Source: Candidatus Woesearchaeota archaeon
Lineage (GTDB): Archaea; Nanobdellota; Nanobdellia; CSSed11-243R1
Direction of reading: 5' to 3'
Length of the DNA stretch: 15,419 bases
Assembly: GCA_007133845.1 (NCBI GenBank)
Contig: SLLY01000019.1
Location: forward strand, 1 to 15,419
Positions 13,471 to 15,419 of this stretch are shown one piece after another; the first letter of the stretch is position 1, and each line of letters opens with the position of its first letter. Under the pieces are notes generated by a model. It saw only the letters and a program-made list of their open reading frames with translations, searched no databases and was not told the DNA's origin. The position numbers and the translations under genes are program-made.

Positions 13471-13803
13471 TTAAATTTTTACTAATATTTTTTCTCTATT
13501 GTATTTTTCTTTTATTTTATCATTTATTTTATCATCTATTTCATCATTTATTCCATAGATTCTTTTTAAATATTCCTTAGAAGTTTCATATCTTAATTGT
13601 TCTTCCAAAGGTATATCTGGTGCAAGACCTGATTTTAATTTTGTTTGTCTAAATTCTTTATATAGATTAGTATATTTTTTCAGAAGTTTATTTTTTTCAA
13701 ATTCTTTTTCTATTCTTAGTAAATCTTCAAAATTACTGGGTTCGGTTTTATAATTATCAAGAGGTCCATAAAAAAGTTCGAGCACTCTCTCAAAAATAGA
13801 CAT
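13471..13803 (-). CDS. Small helical protein, unknown function
   Basis: A 110-residue soluble, charged and largely helical protein. No known motif is visible. Residues about 23-59 form a Lys/Glu-rich helix, the centre contains G-L-A-P-D-I-P-L-E-E, and the end has an I-D-D-K-I-N-D-K-I-K-E-K run encoded by degenerate 12-bp repeats (plus-strand unit TTATTTTATCAT, about 13512-13550). I start at ATG 13803, which has GGGTGA five bases upstream; the GTG at 13812 is part of that site. A TATA box (forward about 13837-13848) fits a short leader. It is the only minus-strand gene in the right half of the window and diverges from the NSUN gene across about 100 bp of A/T-rich promoter. Confidence 0.65.
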   Translation of the reverse strand: MSIFERVLELFYGPLDNYKTEPSNFEDLLRIEKEFEKNKLLKKYTNLYKEFRQTKLKSGLAPDIPLEEQLRYETSKEYLKRIYGINDEIDDKINDKIKEKYNREKILVKI

Positions 13804-13900
13804 ATAAATCACCCTGTTATATAAAAATCGTTATTACTATATAAATTTCATCATTTCATAAATAGAAGCGATTATTAATAAAAAATACATAATTATTTTA

Positions 13901-14812
13901 ATGAAATTAAAAAAAGATTGGTTAGATAGACAGAATATAATAATTGATGATATAAATAAATTAGAGATATCTATGTTTCAAAAAATTCCAAAATCAATAC
14001 GAATAAATACTCTAAAAATAAAGAAGAAAGATATTCTTGAGATGTTAAATAAAAAAGGTTGGAAATTCAAACAAGTTCCATTTTTTGAAGATGGTTATAT
14101 TTTTGAAAATGACGTATATGGGATTGGGAATAGCTTAGAACACTTTTTGGGATATATATACAAACAAGAAGTTGCATCTATGGTTCCTCCAATTATATTA
14201 AATCCAAAAAATGAAATTATTCTTGACATGGCTGCCGCACCAGGTTCAAAAACAACTCAAATTGCTCAATTAATGAATAACGAAGGTTGTATTGTTGCAA
14301 ATGAAAAAAATCAAAAAAGAATATACTCACTTCAAGAAAACATTCAAAGATGTGGTGTTGTAAATACATTGATAGCTAAAACAGATGGTAGAAATTTTGG
14401 TAAATTAAATATTGAATTTGATAAAATACTTCTTGATGCACCCTGTACTGGAACTGGAATAATTATGAAATCTCCTAAAACAGCAAAAATATGGAGTGAG
14501 AAGACAACAAAAAATTATTCAGAACTTCAAAAGCAATTAATTAAATCCGCATACAATTCGCTAAAAGATAGTGGTATGATAGTATATTCAACTTGTTCGT
14601 TAGAACCTGAGGAAAATGAAGATGTTGTTAATTACGCAATACAAGAATTAGGAATGAAAGTAAAAGATATAAAATTAAAAAATTTTAAAACGAGAAAATC
14701 CATTACCCAATGGAAAAATAAAAAATTCGATAATGAAGTTGAAAAAGCTGTAAGAATTTATCCACATGACAACAATACAACTGGATTTTTTATTGCAAAG
14801 TTGATAAAATGA
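13901..14812 (+). CDS. NOL1/NOP2/Sun-family RNA m5C methyltransferase
   Basis: A 303-residue SAM-dependent enzyme that methylates carbon 5 of cytosine in tRNA or rRNA. Residues 29-55 carry the family's R-I-N-T-L-K start. Motif I is I-L-D-M-A-A-A-P-G-S-K-T-T-Q (about 107-120). Motif IV is L-L-D-A-P-C-T-G-T-G with Cys182, and motif VI is Y-S-T-C-S-L-E-P-E-E-N-E with Cys232. In the family, the motif VI Cys attacks the base and the motif IV Cys aids release, so the enzyme looks intact. It lacks its own PUA domain; the next gene, overlapping by four bases, supplies one, so the pair may act as a split enzyme. The closest archaeal relatives methylate tRNA, which suits the tRNA gene at the end of this operon, but the target base cannot be read here. 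Confidence 0.93.
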   Translation: MKLKKDWLDRQNIIIDDINKLEISMFQKIPKSIRINTLKIKKKDILEMLNKKGWKFKQVPFFEDGYIFENDVYGIGNSLEHFLGYIYKQEVASMVPPIILNPKNEIILDMAAAPGSKTTQIAQLMNNEGCIVANEKNQKRIYSLQENIQRCGVVNTLIAKTDGRNFGKLNIEFDKILLDAPCTGTGIIMKSPKTAKIWSEKTTKNYSELQKQLIKSAYNSLKDSGMIVYSTCSLEPEENEDVVNYAIQELGMKVKDIKLKNFKTRKSITQWKNKKFDNEVEKAVRIYPHDNNTTGFFIAKLIK

Positions 14813-15282
14813 AAATATTAAACAAAAAAGAAATAAAAAAGATAGAAAATAAAATTTATAGCATATATAATTCCGATTTAAAATTATCTAAATTTGCAGT
14901 GATGGAAAAGCAATATAAAAAAGAAATTTGGTTATCTTCAAAAAATATTTTCAAATTAGATTTAAAAAAATTTAATATAAGTTCTCTTGGAATGTATTTA
15001 GGAAGATTTGATAAAAATATAAAATTGGGTGTTGAAGGTTCTCAACTTGTAGGGGAAAAAGCAAAAAAGAATGTGTGTGAAGTGGAAGATGTGTGGAATT
15101 TCATAAGAGGCTTCAAAATAAAACCAACCAAAAAGATAAAATGTGATGAAAATCAATATGTAATTGTAAAATACGAAGATAATATTATTGGTTCAGCAAA
15201 ACTAAAAAATAATCAACTCGAAAGCATACTTCCAAAAAACAGAAAAATAAAAAGTCTTACAAAAAAGAAAATGCCTCGGTAG
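14809..15282 (+). CDS. PUA-domain RNA-binding protein (NIP7/NOP2-tail-like)
   Basis: A 157-residue protein starting in an ATGA overlap with the NSUN gene. Residues 1-70 resemble the pre-PUA region of NIP7 and of archaeal NSUN-linked proteins (helix then S-L-G-M-Y-L-G-R-F at about 59-67). Residues 73-143 read as a PUA domain: L-G-V-E-G-S-Q-L-V-G, then a strand region and Y-V-I-V-K-Y-E-D-N-I-I-G-S-A-K. PUA domains bind structured RNA such as the tRNA acceptor end. It probably guides the methyltransferase. The C-terminus is very basic (K-S-L-T-K-K-K-M-P-R). Its last ten bases lie inside tRNA-Thr: the final P-R codons are part of the acceptor stem, and the stop TAG is formed by tRNA positions 8-10. 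Confidence 0.82.
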   Translation: MKILNKKEIKKIENKIYSIYNSDLKLSKFAVMEKQYKKEIWLSSKNIFKLDLKKFNISSLGMYLGRFDKNIKLGVEGSQLVGEKAKKNVCEVEDVWNFIRGFKIKPTKKIKCDENQYVIVKYEDNIIGSAKLKNNQLESILPKNRKIKSLTKKKMPR

Positions 15283-15384
15283 CTCAGTTAACCTTTTTTG
15301 GAAAAAGCTTAACCAAAAAATCTGAAAAGTTAGAGCACTTGCCTCGTAAGCAAGGGGTCGAGGGTGCAAATCCCTCCCGGGGCT
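15273..15384 (+). tRNA. tRNA-Thr(CGT) with D-loop intron
   Basis: 74 nt after splicing. Acceptor GCCTCGG/CCGGGGC (one T-G pair), discriminator T as is common for archaeal tRNA-Thr; D stem GCTC/GAGC; anticodon stem CTTGC/GCAAG; loop CTCGTAA with anticodon CGT; T arm GAGGG-TGCAAAT-CCCTC. The 38-nt intron interrupts the D loop near position 17/18. Removing it gives D loop AGTTAGTTA, with A where G18 is expected; the T loop has G at position 55 where T is expected. The gene overlaps the upstream coding gene by ten bases, and AAATAAAAAG at about 15245-15254 is a possible internal TATA box. CCA is not encoded. Confidence 0.92.
15290..15327 (+). other. tRNA-Thr intron (38 nt, D loop)
   Basis: BHB: exon helix TAGC/GTTA (one G-T), central helix TCAG/CTGA, bulges TTA and AAA, then an A-T pair, a CC bulge and the 8-bp hairpin TTTTTTGG/CCAAAAAA with an 11-base loop. 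Cutting after the second base of each bulge gives the D loop described. The hexamer TTAACC occurs at 15288-15293 and again at 15309-15314. Confidence 0.8.
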
Positions 15385-15419
15385 TATCTAAAGCGTATGG
15401 TTGTAACCAAAAGATTTAA

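Noticed and set aside
15397..15419. Start of another gene (MVVTKRF...) after tRNA-Thr
   Set aside because: Only seven codons are in the window, with no clear promoter or ribosome binding site, so coding cannot be judged.

Overview
The window looks like chromosomal DNA from a very AT-rich archaeon, most likely a reduced-genome DPANN-type lineage (Woesearchaeota/Pacearchaeota/Nanoarchaeota-like; the lineage is inferred, no database was searched). Archaeal signs are a GEK1-type D-aminoacyl-tRNA deacylase, an archaeal-type UMP kinase, a MinD/ParA-family ATPase next to a VirB11/ArlI-class secretion ATPase, an NSUN/PUA RNA-modification pair, TATA boxes about 25 bp before mostly leaderless starts with occasional GGTGA ribosome binding sites, and tRNA genes whose introns sit in bulge-helix-bulge (BHB) folds.

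Layout. Positions 1-1832 (minus strand) hold a winged-helix regulator overlapping the start of an EVE-domain gene, a candidate plus-strand structured RNA with its own TATA box and T-run terminator (about 475-637), and a small operon of a coiled-coil winged-helix protein and two small membrane proteins linked by a duplicated 57-58 bp spacer. Positions 1833-2453 are gene-poor: two arrays of a degenerate 9-bp unit flank an AT-rich core, followed by four dispersed 12-bp motifs. Positions 2454-5798 (minus) carry a half-zinc-finger winged-helix protein, a cysteine-rich lipoprotein, a conserved hypothetical protein, an MFS transporter and a DUF5667-like exported protein. At about 5.85-6.06 kb transcription diverges: tRNA-Gln(CTG) leaves on the minus strand and dtdA on the plus strand, from one short spacer with a single obvious A/T box.

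The plus-strand half holds dtdA and a membrane protein, a secretion ATPase, tRNA-Phe(GAA), a MinD-like ATPase, hisS, pyrH, an MscS channel, then (after one minus-strand small gene) an NSUN-type m5C methyltransferase, a PUA protein and tRNA-Thr(CGT). The theme is tRNA biology: charging (hisS), proofreading (dtdA), RNA modification (NSUN and PUA) and three tRNA genes.

The strongest novelty is in the tRNAs. All three are interrupted. tRNA-Gln has two introns, at 29/30 and 59/60, and its first intron contains tandem copies of its own 3' splice half. tRNA-Thr has a D-loop intron, carries A18 and G55 in place of the usual G18-U55 partners, and its first ten bases overlap the end of the upstream coding gene, supplying that gene's stop codon. 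Second are the structured RNA candidate and the 9-bp repeat arrays. All structures were folded by eye.
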